Assembly (NCBI RefSeq): GCF_001953875.1
Contig: NZ_MQUR01000039.1
Coordinates: 1-62,938 of the forward strand
Direction of reading: 5' to 3'
DNA from: Streptomyces amritsarensis
Lineage (GTDB): Bacteria > Actinomycetota > Actinomycetes > Streptomycetales > Streptomycetaceae
Length of the DNA stretch: 62,938 bases
Part shown: piece after piece, positions 44,613 through 53,045 of the stretch
Layout: each line of letters begins with the position of its first letter
Numbering within the stretch: the first letter of the stretch is position 1
Translations under genes and position numbers: made by a program
Notes under the pieces: model-generated
What the model was told of the DNA's origin: nothing
Database searches by the model: none
Seen by the model: the letters and a program-made list of their open reading frames with translations, nothing else

Positions 44613-45328
44613 GGGGCCGTCCTCTCGGTGAGGCGCGGACGCAGCGCACCCGGCCGGACGGCTCCGGGCGGGGCGGGCCGCGCCGCATCCGACGCGTCCG
44701 AGGAGTCCGAGGAGTCCAGCAGGGCGCGTACGGTCGCCTCCCAGGAGGCGAGCGCGTGGCGGGAGCGGTAGGCGAGCAGCTCGGCCATGGTGTCGCGGGG
44801 CAGCCGGAGCCAGCCGCAGCCGGGGAAGTGCTGCTCGACCATCTCGCGCCAGACCGCCACGGGCATCCGGTACGCGGCTTCGCGGTCCCACGGCACCGGC
44901 TCGACGCGGAAGCCGGCGTCGCCGGTGAAGGCGGTGCCGGAGAACAGCATCAGCAGGGGTACTTCGCCGGCCTGGAGGGCCTCGAAGTACCGGGTCGCGG
45001 CGATGTCCATGTCGTAGGTGCAGGGTACGACCAGGTCGGTCTCGGTCTCCCCGGTGAAGCCGGGCACCATGACCGCCACCTGGGCGAACTGCACGGGCTG
45101 GAGGCTGGTGCCCCAGCGGGAGCGTTCCCCGAACAGGTCGGCGAGGCCTGCCGCCTCGGCGGGGCCGTAGCCGCGCCGGGCCGGTTCGATGCGGATCTGG
45201 CAGCGCAGCGCCAGGGCGTGCACGCGGGTGTCCGGGTCGGCGGTCACGCGGAGCCGGAAGACGAGGGTGGGGCCGGCGGCGTACGGGTCGGCCCGCACCC
45301 CGGTGCAGGTGAAGCCGAAGCCCGTCAT
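44609..45328 (-). CDS. Hydrogenase-cluster protein, 239 aa (DUF6084-like)
   Basis: Starts MTGFGFTCTGVRADPYAAG and contains beta-rich segments LVFRLRVTADPDTRVHALALRCQIRIEP and VPCTYDMDIAATRYFEAL. The last 45 residues (Ser/Asp repeats, then Pro/Arg-rich) look disordered. I recall proteins like this named DUF6084 next to actinobacterial hydrogenases. ATG 45328 overlaps the upstream stop by 4 bp and its own stop overlaps the 472-aa gene. No enzyme motif was seen. Confidence 0.8.
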   Translation of the reverse strand: MTGFGFTCTGVRADPYAAGPTLVFRLRVTADPDTRVHALALRCQIRIEPARRGYGPAEAAGLADLFGERSRWGTSLQPVQFAQVAVMVPGFTGETETDLVVPCTYDMDIAATRYFEALQAGEVPLLMLFSGTAFTGDAGFRVEPVPWDREAAYRMPVAVWREMVEQHFPGCGWLRLPRDTMAELLAYRSRHALASWEATVRALLDSSDSSDASDAARPAPPGAVRPGALRPRLTERTAP

Positions 45329-45987
45329 GACCGGTCCTCCGCGGGTGCTGCGGGGGCCACGGGCCGGGCCCGCCGTTCGACGTCGTCGAAGAAGGCGCCG
45401 AGCGCGGCCCGGGCCTCGGCTCCTCCGTCGAAGCCCTGCCACAGCATCCGCATCCGGCCGACCAGTTCGTAGCAGGCGTCGATCGGCACGAGGTAGCAGC
45501 CGGAGCGGCCTTCCCAGCGGTGCACGAGCAGGGCTTCGGTGTCGGGTTCGAGCAGGGCGGCCAGCGGGCCGGCGTCGAGTACCTGCTGCCAGGTCTGCGG
45601 ATCGAGTTCGCTCTCGGTCGCGCCGGCCGGGCTGGGGTAGAGGGCGACCAGCCGGTCCAGTGCGGCGTTGCGGAAGAAGAAGGCGACGCCGACGGGGATC
45701 TGGAGCCGTTCCCACACGCCGGCGTCGAGCCGGTGGTCCGGGTCGGTCAGGTAGCGGTCGGGGACCGCCCGGTAGCGGCCGGTCCGGGTGCCGGGCCGGT
45801 CGAACAGCAGCGAGCAGGCGGTGCAGGCGCAGACCAGTGTCCGCTTCTCGGTCTCCACCAGGTGGCGGTGCCCGTCCGGGGGCACCGCCACCCCGCACAG
45901 CTCGCAGGTCTCGGGCTTCGGCGGGCGCGGGCCGGCGAACCGGCGCAGCCCGCGCGGGCCTCCCGTGCGCAGGGCTGGCCCGCTCAC
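45325..45987 (-). CDS. Hydrogenase-cluster protein, 220 aa, with Cys motifs (DUF5947-like)
   Basis: GTG 45987 start. Near the N-terminus CELCGVAVPPDGHRHLVET and VCACTACSLLFDR give five Cys and two His, a likely zinc or iron site. The rest is alpha/beta (FFRNAALDRLVALYPSPAGA, ALLVHRWEGRSGCYLVPIDACYELVGRMR). I recall the name DUF5947 for such proteins. The Cys pattern could bind zinc or an Fe-S cluster, so an assembly or electron-transfer role is possible but unproved. Overlaps both neighbours by 4 bp. Confidence 0.8.
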   Translation of the reverse strand: MSGPALRTGGPRGLRRFAGPRPPKPETCELCGVAVPPDGHRHLVETEKRTLVCACTACSLLFDRPGTRTGRYRAVPDRYLTDPDHRLDAGVWERLQIPVGVAFFFRNAALDRLVALYPSPAGATESELDPQTWQQVLDAGPLAALLEPDTEALLVHRWEGRSGCYLVPIDACYELVGRMRMLWQGFDGGAEARAALGAFFDDVERRARPVAPAAPAEDRS

Positions 45988-46511
45988 GAGACCCGCGCCG
46001 GGCTGTGCGGCCGGGTGCCGATCTGCAGGAGCGCGGGCTGCTGAGCCGGTGCGGGCTCCATCTCCACGCTCGTCACCTCGGGGGCGAAGCAGGTCAGGGC
46101 GTCCTCCAGGGTCCGCCGGGCGGTTTCCGCTCCGCCGGGGCCGCAGCCGCAGCCGGTGGGGGCGGCCGCGGGGCGCAGCCGCAGGACACCGGTGGCCTCG
46201 TCGAAGCCGAGCAGCTCCACCGGGTCGGGGGCGCCGGCCAGGGCGCGGCCGATCCGGGTGTGCACGTCCTCGGGGTGCAGGCCGTGCAGGGAGAGCAGGC
46301 TCGCCACGAGCTCGTCGTCCGCGGCCGCGGCCAGCGGGCCGTCGCCCAGCTTCTGCGCGATCCGGGCGAGCCCGGCGCCGTAGAACTCCATGAGCACCCG
46401 CACCAGTTCCTCGGCGGCCTCGCACGCCTCGCGGTCGCCGGTGGCGGCCAGCCGGTCGAGGACCTCCTCGACGCGGCGGCCCGCCTCCCGGGCGTCGAGC
46501 GCCGCGCTCAT
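45984..46511 (-). CDS. NifU C-terminal-domain-like protein
   Basis: A 175-residue protein. The N-terminal 100 residues are helical (VEEVLDRLAATGDREACEAAEELVRVLME). Residues about 110-150 resemble the NifU C-terminal scaffold domain, but the metal motif appears as CGCG (Cys-X-Cys) in place of Cys-X-X-Cys, followed by GGAETARRTLEDALTCFAPEVTSVEM. It may help assemble or carry Fe-S clusters for the small subunit, or be an electron-transfer partner. Sits directly after the large-subunit gene with a 4-bp overlap. Confidence 0.75.
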   Translation of the reverse strand: MSAALDAREAGRRVEEVLDRLAATGDREACEAAEELVRVLMEFYGAGLARIAQKLGDGPLAAAADDELVASLLSLHGLHPEDVHTRIGRALAGAPDPVELLGFDEATGVLRLRPAAAPTGCGCGPGGAETARRTLEDALTCFAPEVTSVEMEPAPAQQPALLQIGTRPHSPARVS

Positions 46512-48292
46512 CCGCCCAGTCCGCTCAGGCCGGTGGGGACGTGCATCGTCTTCACGGTCCTGCCGCCGCCGACGTACATGTGGACGCCGCAGGGCAGGCA
46601 GGGGTCGAAGCTGCGCACGGCGCGCATGATGTCGATGCCCTTGAAGTTCTCCGGGGTGTTCTCCTCGAAGATCGGGGTGTTCTGCACGGCGTCCTCGTAC
46701 GGTCCGGGCGTGCCGAAGGTGTCGCGGGTGCTGGCGTTCCACGGCGTCGGCGGGTAGGGGTGGTAGTTGGCGATCTTGCCGTCGCGGATGACCATGTGGT
46801 GCGAGAGGACGCCGCGGACGGCCTCGGTGAAGCCGACGCCGATGGACTCGTCGGGCACCTCGAACTTCTCCCAGGTCTGGGTGCGTCCGGCGCGGACCTC
46901 GGCGAGGCCCTTCTCGGCGCAGTGCAGGGCGATGGCGGCGGCGTACGCCTGGAAGTAGGTGCGGGCGCGGTTGCGTTCCAGCGCGTTGCTCCACTTCGGG
47001 ATCTTCCACTCGAAGCGGGTCTCGGGCTTGGTCATCGTGCGGGGCAGGTTGATGACGACGCTGTGCCCGGTGGCCTTGACGTAGCCGACGTCGACGAGGC
47101 CGGACAGGGCCGTGGACCACAGGCGGGCGATGGGGCCGCCGCCGGTGTCGAGGGCGAGGTGGTCCTTGCCGTCGAACCAGCGGGGCGACATCACCCAGCT
47201 GTACTTGTCGTCGAAGTTGCGCTTCTGCGGGGCCGGGATGGTGTGCTGGTTCCACGGGTGGCGGGGGTCGACCGGGTTGCCGAGCGGGTCGTGCGTGACG
47301 AACTGCTCCTTGCCCTCCCAGTCGTCGTAGTACGAGCTGCCGAGCAGGATGCGGATGCCGAGGTTGATCTCGGTGAGGTCGTTGGTGACGAGTTTGCCGT
47401 CCACGACGACGCCCGGGGTGACGAACATCTTCCGTCCCCAGTCGGTCATGTTGGCGTAGGTGAAGTCGCAGTGCTCGGGGTCGTTGAGGGCGCCCCAGCA
47501 GCCCAGCAGCACCCGGCGGCGGCCGACCTCCTCGTAGCCGGGCAGGGCCTCGTAGAAGAAGTCGAAGAGGTCGTCGTGGAGCGGGACGACGCGCTTCATG
47601 AACTCGACATAGCGCATGAGGCGACTCATGTAGTCCGTGAAGAGCTGGACGGAGGCGATGGTGCCGACGCCGCCCGGGTAGAGCGTTGAGGGGTGTACGT
47701 GCCGCCCCTCCATCAGGCAGAACATCTCCCGCGTGTAGCGGCTGACCTGGAGGGCCTCGCGGTAGAACTCGCCCTCGATGGGGTTGAGGGAGCGCATGAT
47801 GTCCGCGATGGTGCGGTAGCCGTGCTCGCCCGCGTGCGGGGCCTCGGTGCGCTCGGCCAGCTCCAGGACGCCGGGGTTGGTCTCGCGGACCATCTTCTCG
47901 CAGTAGTCGACCCCGACCAGGTTCTCCTGGAAGATGTTGTGGTCGAACATGTACTCCGCGGACTCGCCCAGGTTGATGATCCACTCGCCGAGGTGCGGCG
48001 GCTTCACCCCGTAGGCCATGTTCTGCGCGTAGACGGAGCAGGTGGCGTGGTTGTCACCGCAGATCCCGCAGATGCGGCTGGTGATGAAGTGTGCGTCGCG
48101 GGGGTCCTTGCCGCGCATGAAGACGCTGTAGCCGCGGAAGACCGACGAGGTGCTGTAGCACTCCGCGACCCGCTTCTGCTTGAAGTCGATCTTCGTGTGG
48201 ATGCCGAGGCTGCCCACGATCCTGGTGATCGGATCCCAGGCCATCTCCACCAGGCCGCTGCCGTCGCCGGCCGTCTTCGTGTTCGGTGCCAT
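46508..48292 (-). CDS. hhyL: [NiFe]-hydrogenase large subunit, group 1h type
   Basis: A 594-residue catalytic subunit. The L1 motif SRICGICGDNHATC (Cys75, Cys78) and the L2 motif DPCLPCGVH (Cys565, Cys568, His571) supply the Ni ligands. The 23 residues after His571 are the tail removed by the maturation protease. The N-terminus (MAWDPITRIVGSLGIHTKID) fits the actinobacterial high-affinity group 1h/5 enzymes that oxidise atmospheric H2. It lies 78 bases after the small-subunit gene. Expected in the cytosol or loosely on the membrane, because the small subunit has no Tat signal. Confidence 0.96.
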   Translation of the reverse strand: MAPNTKTAGDGSGLVEMAWDPITRIVGSLGIHTKIDFKQKRVAECYSTSSVFRGYSVFMRGKDPRDAHFITSRICGICGDNHATCSVYAQNMAYGVKPPHLGEWIINLGESAEYMFDHNIFQENLVGVDYCEKMVRETNPGVLELAERTEAPHAGEHGYRTIADIMRSLNPIEGEFYREALQVSRYTREMFCLMEGRHVHPSTLYPGGVGTIASVQLFTDYMSRLMRYVEFMKRVVPLHDDLFDFFYEALPGYEEVGRRRVLLGCWGALNDPEHCDFTYANMTDWGRKMFVTPGVVVDGKLVTNDLTEINLGIRILLGSSYYDDWEGKEQFVTHDPLGNPVDPRHPWNQHTIPAPQKRNFDDKYSWVMSPRWFDGKDHLALDTGGGPIARLWSTALSGLVDVGYVKATGHSVVINLPRTMTKPETRFEWKIPKWSNALERNRARTYFQAYAAAIALHCAEKGLAEVRAGRTQTWEKFEVPDESIGVGFTEAVRGVLSHHMVIRDGKIANYHPYPPTPWNASTRDTFGTPGPYEDAVQNTPIFEENTPENFKGIDIMRAVRSFDPCLPCGVHMYVGGGRTVKTMHVPTGLSGLGG

Positions 48293-48370
48293 CGTTGCTG
48301 CCGTGACCCTTCTTCGGTACGTGCGGGGCGTGCGGGGCGTTGTCTGCGGGTGTGCGGGCGGAGCGGGCCG

Positions 48371-49426
48371 TCACCAGGGCGGGCGGTAGCCCGTGGTCAG
48401 GCTCCGGCCGGCCCGGCGCCACTTCGGCTCCTCGTCCACGGTGTGGGCGGTGACCGAGCGGAGCTTGCGGATCAGCGCCCCGTACGCCCCGCTCGCGGTG
48501 ACGGAGACCTTCGCGCCGGGGGGCTCGTCCATGAAGGGCATGAACTTGTCGGGGAAGCCGGGCATGGTGCAGGCGATGCAGATGCCGCCGACGTTGGGGC
48601 AGCCGCCGATGCCGTTCATCCAGCCGCGCTTGGGGACGTTGCACTTCACGACGGGACCCCAGCAGCCCAGCTTGACCAGGCACTTCGGGGAGTCGTAGGT
48701 GTTGGCGAACTGGCCCTGCTCGTAGTAGCCGGCGCGGTCGCAGCCCTCGTGCACGGTCGCCCCGAACAGCCAGGTGGGGCGCAGCTTGTCGTCGAGGGGG
48801 ATCATCGGGGCCGAGCCGGCCGCCTGGTAGAGCAGGTAGGTCAGGGTCTCCGAGAAGTTGTCCGGCTGGATCGGACAGCCCGGCACGCACACGATGGGGA
48901 TGCCGGCCTGCGAGGTCCAGTCCCAGCCCAGGTAGTCGGGCACGCCCATGGCGCCCGTCGGGTTGCCTTCCATGGCGTGGATGCCGCCGTACGTGGCGCA
49001 GGTGCCGATGGCGACGACGGCGAGGGCCTTGGGCGCCAGCCGGTCGATCCACTCGCTGGTGGTGATGGGCTGCCCGGTCTCCGGGTCGTCGCCGAACCCG
49101 CACCAGTAGCCCTCGGGCTTGATCGACTCGTTGGGGATCGAGCCCTCCACGACGAGGACGAACGGGTCGATCTCGCCGCGCTCGCCCTTGAAGAACCACT
49201 CGATGAAGGTGTCCGCGCCGCCGACCGGACCGCATTCGAAGTCGATCAGGGGCCAGTGCACGGCGATTTTGGGGAGGCCCGGCAGGGTGCCGGTGACGAT
49301 CTCCTCGATGCTCGGCTGCATCGCCGCCGTCAGGGACACGGAGTCGCCGTCGCAGCTCAGACCCGCGTTGATCCAGAGGATGTGGATCACGGGGTCGTCG
49401 ACCGGGTCCTTCGTCACTGCGGCCAT
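48371..49426 (-). CDS. hhyS: [NiFe]-hydrogenase small subunit, group 1h type
   Basis: A 351-residue Fe-S subunit. The proximal cluster motif reads LSCDGDS with Cys25 and Asp28: most hydrogenases have CxxC here, and the 3-Cys/1-Asp ligation is known from the oxygen-tolerant actinobacterial-type hydrogenase structure of Ralstonia eutropha. Further ligand segments are AIGTCATYGG, VPGCPIQPDN, HEGCDRAGYY, CLVKLGCWGPVVKCNV and CPNVGGICIACTMPGFP. No twin-arginine signal precedes it. ATG 49426 follows GAGGAGG; the in-frame Met at 49498 would add a Pro-rich stretch and is rejected. Confidence 0.96.
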   Translation of the reverse strand: MAAVTKDPVDDPVIHILWINAGLSCDGDSVSLTAAMQPSIEEIVTGTLPGLPKIAVHWPLIDFECGPVGGADTFIEWFFKGERGEIDPFVLVVEGSIPNESIKPEGYWCGFGDDPETGQPITTSEWIDRLAPKALAVVAIGTCATYGGIHAMEGNPTGAMGVPDYLGWDWTSQAGIPIVCVPGCPIQPDNFSETLTYLLYQAAGSAPMIPLDDKLRPTWLFGATVHEGCDRAGYYEQGQFANTYDSPKCLVKLGCWGPVVKCNVPKRGWMNGIGGCPNVGGICIACTMPGFPDKFMPFMDEPPGAKVSVTASGAYGALIRKLRSVTAHTVDEEPKWRRAGRSLTTGYRPPW

Positions 49427-49504
49427 GCGCTGCCTCCTCGGGGAGGGGATCGGGTGAGAGGGGTGGGGCGGTGGAGGCGGTCTGCCTCGGCTCCACATTT
49501 CTTG

Positions 49505-51292
49505 CTAACAGCTGCCGGGGCCGGGCGCCTCGTCTGGTACGGCCAGTCCAGTGACGCCGCGCCGGTCCGCGGCCGCGCGGGCCAGGTGCGGCGCAGTCGC
49601 GGCCGGGCGTTCCTTGCGGACGAAGGCGCGGCGCAGGGCGTGGTAGGGGGCGTGCGGGTCGAAGAAGGTCCGCCGCATCCGCGCCAGCTCGGCCTCCCGG
49701 TGGGCGGCCAGCGGGCGCCGCGCCTCGTCGCGCTCGCGTGCGGCCTTCTTCGCGGCGATCCGGGACGCGGTGGCCGGGAGGGCGGCGAGCCGGGCCGCGA
49801 GGCGCTGCGCCTCGCGGGGGAAGTCCGCGGGCGTGGCGGGCACCGTACGGTCGACCAGTCCGATCCGCTGCGCGGCGGCGGCACTCAGGGGCAGGGCCTC
49901 GGTGGTGAGGCGCTCCGCGAGGGCGCGGCCGACGCGTCGGGGCAGGGTGTACGTCCAGTACTCCGAGCCGTACAGGCCCATCAGGCGGTAGTGGGGGTTG
50001 AGGACGACGCCGGAGCGGCACCAGACCTCGTCGGCGGCGAGGGCGAGCATGGCGCCGCCGGCGGCGGCGTTGCCGCCGAGGGCCCCGACCACGAGGCGGT
50101 CGGTGGTCGTCAGCACCGCCTCGACGAGGTCGTCCATGGCGTTGATGTTGGCCCAGGACTCCTCGGCGGGGTCCGCGGCCGCCTCGATGACGCCCAGGTG
50201 GATGCCGTTGGAGAAGAAGTCGCGGCATCCGCCCAGGACCAGGACGGAGGTGGGGCGGGTGCAGGCCGTCCGGTAGGCGTCGAGCAGGCGGCGGCAGTGG
50301 GCGGTGCTCATGGCGCCGCCGGGGAAGGAGAACGACAGGAAGCCGGCCTGGCCCTCCTCGTGGTAGCCGATGTCGGACCAGGCGGGGCGGTACGGGCCGG
50401 CGTCGGGCGGTGCGGGCAGTTCCGGGAGCGGGGGCAGTCGGTCGGACCGGTCGAGCCAGTCGGGCCGGTCGGGCTGGTCGGGCCGGTTCGCGAGGGCGAG
50501 CGTCGCGGGCAGCCGGGGCGTGGCGGGCCCGCCCGGCACCCGGGGGGCACGCAGCTCGGGGATCCACACGGCCCCGTCCGCCGTGGCCCGGCAGACCGCG
50601 CCGGCCCGGGTGGCGAGGAGTTCGCCGGGGCGGCCGCGCAGGTTGTCCTCGCGGTGTCCGCCGTGCAGAAACCAGTCGGCGCCGAGCAGGTGGTCGCGTA
50701 CGCCGGGCTGCGAGTCGGCGGCGCGCAGGACGCGCAGGACGCGCTCGGTGCCGTCCGCCTGCCAGTCGATCCGGCGCTCGCCCTGCCGCACGAGCGGCCG
50801 GGCCCGGCCGCCGGTCTGGGGGCGCGGGACGTACGTACCGGAGGCGAAGCGCTCCACGGCGAGCAGGACGGCCTCCAGCGCCGCGTCGGCGATCTCGCCG
50901 CGGTAGAGGTCGCTCTTGCCGACGGGCGGTACCGGGCATTCGGCGGCGGCCCAGACGTCCCCGGCGTCCATCTCGGCGTTGGCCTGGAGGACCGTGACCC
51001 CCCAGCGGGTCTCGCCGTCCTGGACGGCGTGGTCGAGGGAGGAGGGACCGCGGTCGCCGACCGGTCCCGGGTGGACGACGAGGCAGGTGTACGCGGCCCA
51101 CACCTCCTCGGGGAGGGCGGTGCGGAGCATCGGTGCGAGGACGAGGTCGGGGTCGTGGCGCCGCACGGTGTCGGCCAGGGGGACGTCGGGCAGGGCCAGT
51201 TCGACCGCCACCCGGTGGCCGTGGTCGCGCAGCTCGGCGTGGACCCGCTGGGTGAGGCTGTTGAACGCGCTCGCGACGAGCAGGACGTACAC
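49505..51292 (-). CDS. hypX: HypX/HoxX: CO-ligand synthesis maturation protein
   Basis: A 595-residue two-domain protein. The first 270 residues are formyltransferase-like (VLLVASAFNSLTQRVHAEL, HPGPVGDRGPSSLDHAV, WGVTVLQANAEMDAGDVWA), and the last 250 are enoyl-CoA-hydratase-like (GCRDFFSNGIHLGVIEAAADP, GALGGNAAAGGAMLALAADEV). Characterised HypX takes formyl-tetrahydrofolate and releases CO for the Fe site under aerobic conditions. GTG 51292 lies after GGGAG. It is the first gene of the hydrogenase set; the frame stays open far upstream as low-complexity shadow. Confidence 0.94.
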   Translation of the reverse strand: MYVLLVASAFNSLTQRVHAELRDHGHRVAVELALPDVPLADTVRRHDPDLVLAPMLRTALPEEVWAAYTCLVVHPGPVGDRGPSSLDHAVQDGETRWGVTVLQANAEMDAGDVWAAAECPVPPVGKSDLYRGEIADAALEAVLLAVERFASGTYVPRPQTGGRARPLVRQGERRIDWQADGTERVLRVLRAADSQPGVRDHLLGADWFLHGGHREDNLRGRPGELLATRAGAVCRATADGAVWIPELRAPRVPGGPATPRLPATLALANRPDQPDRPDWLDRSDRLPPLPELPAPPDAGPYRPAWSDIGYHEEGQAGFLSFSFPGGAMSTAHCRRLLDAYRTACTRPTSVLVLGGCRDFFSNGIHLGVIEAAADPAEESWANINAMDDLVEAVLTTTDRLVVGALGGNAAAGGAMLALAADEVWCRSGVVLNPHYRLMGLYGSEYWTYTLPRRVGRALAERLTTEALPLSAAAAQRIGLVDRTVPATPADFPREAQRLAARLAALPATASRIAAKKAARERDEARRPLAAHREAELARMRRTFFDPHAPYHALRRAFVRKERPAATAPHLARAAADRRGVTGLAVPDEAPGPGSC

Positions 51293-51586
51293 GTGGTCTC
51301 CCGGCGGCGGCGCGCAGGCACCGCGTCCCGGTGCCCGGCCTGTTGGGCGGCTGGTGACCGGAGCACGACCGGCCGCCTGCGATGCTCGTCCCCGCGGGGC
51401 GGGGGGTGGCCGAAGCGGAGCGGTGATGTCACCCGAAAGCGCAGGGGGGCACGGCCGCTCGGCCCACCCTTGCCCTGGCCGGGCGGTGCGGGATCCTGCT
51501 CCGGGGCCGCACCCCGGCCGGGCCGGCCCTCGTCCTCGCCGCAGGGGCAGGATCCGGGCTCGGGGCGGGCCGGTCGCGGGGCGGGG

Positions 51587-51625
51587 CGCGGCGCGGCGCG
51601 GCGCGGCGCGGCGGGGCGGGGCGGG
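51587..51625. repeat. GGCGC/GGCGG pentamer run
   Basis: A run of about seven 5-bp units (mostly GGCGC) in the intergenic region upstream of hypX. Simple-sequence tract with no gene content. Confidence 0.6.
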
Positions 51626-51640
51626 ATACGTGCCCGGGCG

Positions 51641-51880
51641 GGGCCGCCCCGAGGCCGAAGCTCCGGCCTGACCGGGTCGTGCCGCCGGGCGGGATACGGG
51701 CACGGTGCGGGCGGGTCGCGGCGCCGGGCAGGGGTATCTCCTCGGCTCGGCGCGCGCGAGGTGTCTCGGTTGTGAGCGGTGGTTGCGCGCTCGTCCTGCG
51801 GGGACACCCCTCCCCGTCCCCACTCCAGCAGTACGAGCCCGGTTCCGGGAGCCGTCCCGGCCGGACCGCGACCTCACGGT
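51641..51880. repeat. Intergenic repeat element, copy 1 (direct)
   Basis: About 240 bases repeated imperfectly at 51885-52130. Shared blocks include GGGTATCTCCTCGGCTCGGC, GAGGTGTC and a 30-base block around 51790-51830. The last contains GGGGAC/GTCCCC, which can form a hairpin. No gene is supported, although all frames give similar Arg/Ser/Asp shadow translations. Confidence 0.8.
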
Positions 51881-51884
51881 GCGG

Positions 51885-52130
51885 GCGAGACGGGGTCGCC
51901 CCGAGGCCGATGCTCCGGCCGGCCCGGGTCGGCCTGCCGGGCGGGATACGGGCTCGGTGCGGGCGGGTCGCGGTGCCGCAGGGGTATCTCCTCGGCTCGG
52001 CGCCCGCGAGGTGTCACGGCCGTGAGCGGTGGTAGCGCGCTCGTCCTGCGGGGACACCCCTCCCCGTCCCCACTCCAGGCGCGAGCCCGGTTCCGGGGGG
52101 CGTCCGGGCCGGGCCGTGGCCTCGCGGTGC
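51885..52130. repeat. Intergenic repeat element, copy 2 (direct)
   Basis: The second direct copy, roughly 85% like copy 1 by eye in its core (about 51972-52072). Sits 244 bases downstream of the first. Confidence 0.8.
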
Positions 52131-52186
52131 CGGCACCGCTGGGCCGTGGGCTTGTCGAAGCGGGGGCGTGGGGTGGGGACACGGCG

Positions 52187-52275
52187 GAGTGTCCCCGCAG
52201 GACGAGCGCGCAACCCAGGCCGCCTGGCCGCGACAAGGCCGCACGCGCCGAGCCGAGGAGACACTCCGGCGGGGC
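52187..52275. repeat. Intergenic repeat element, copy 3 (inverted, partial)
   Basis: Contains the reverse complement of the same core: TGTCCCCGCAGGACGAGCGC at 52190, then CGCGCCGAGCCGAGGAGACA further on, in inverted order. The middle differs. It lies next to a split IS630 transposase. Confidence 0.7.
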
Positions 52276-52501
52276 ACCGCACCACACCCCACACCACCGA
52301 CCAGCGGCATCGCCGCACCCCGCACCACCGAGCACGCGCAGCCGAACCAGACCCGCCGGCGATTGAGGAGCGGGATCCGGGGCAGAGCCCCAGCAACCCC
52401 GGCGGGAGCCGATCAGCACCGCCCCACACCCGGCCGCCGAAGCCCCGTCCACACCTCCGAGCCAGCGCAGCGGTACCGCGGAGCACCGGCAACCCCGGTG
52501 A

Positions 52502-52786
52502 GCCGAACTCGTCCAAGGCGAAGACCCGGTCGGGGAAGCGGTCCAACACCTGCTCGATGCGGTTGAGCTTGGTTTCGCGGTGGGGGTCGGGGGATTCCTT
52601 CCAGGTCTTGGTGCGCTGGAAGGTCATGCCGCGGCGCCGGAGCAGGCAGCGTAAGGCCTCAGGACCGGTACGGATGACGCGCCTGCGTACTTTCCGCAGG
52701 TAGGCGGCAAGTTTGCGTATCGACCAGCGTGTCGAAGGCTGGCCGAGCTTGGCGAGGTGGGTGATGGCTGTCCGGATGACGAAGTC
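52502..52786 (-). mobile_element. IS630-family transposase fragment, middle part (minus strand)
   Basis: Encodes DFVIRTAI, LGQPSTRWSIRKLAAYLRKV, ALRCLLRRRGMTFQRTKTWKES and FPDRVFALDEFG, the segment between the N-terminal HTH and the first DDE Asp of a Streptomyces IS630-type transposase. The match ends at the DEFG motif, so the catalytic domain is absent. The preceding part of the same protein is on the opposite strand (52785-52872). Confidence 0.85.
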
Positions 52787-52872
52787 CGACACCGTCCGCG
52801 ATGTGATCCACCGGTTCAACGAGATCGGTCTGGTCTGCCTGGACCCTCAGTGGGCGGGAGGCCCGTCCCCGC
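52785..52872 (+). mobile_element. IS630-family transposase fragment, N-terminal part (plus strand, inverted)
   Basis: Encodes SDTVRDVIHRFNEIGLVCLD then PQWAGG and, after a one-base shift, RPRMFTPDG, the stretch normally just before the minus-strand fragment. The two pieces abut back to back at 52785/52786, as after an inversion. Neither can make a functional enzyme. Confidence 0.8.
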
Positions 52873-53045
52873 ATGTTCACCCCTGACGGCATCGCCGGGG
52901 CTGACACACACGGCAGCCACATCCCCGGACCACCCCCACGCGGTCCGGGTTCGCCGCAGCGTGCGCACGCCGACCCGAGGTCCGTGCCACAGGCGCACGT
53001 CCCCGGTTTCGGCCATGGACCGTCTTCGCTCCTGCCTCTACGATC

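Noticed and set aside
47693..51775. 1360-codon plus-strand open frame over the hydrogenase genes
   Set aside because: High GC leaves antisense frames open. Its sequence is Gly/Arg/Val low complexity with no domain, opposite certain hydrogenase genes.
51293..52819. Upstream extension of hypX as one 1104-residue protein
   Set aside because: The added residues are Arg/Pro shadow of intergenic repeats and a transposase fragment; GTG 51292 has a proper ribosome-binding site and domain start.
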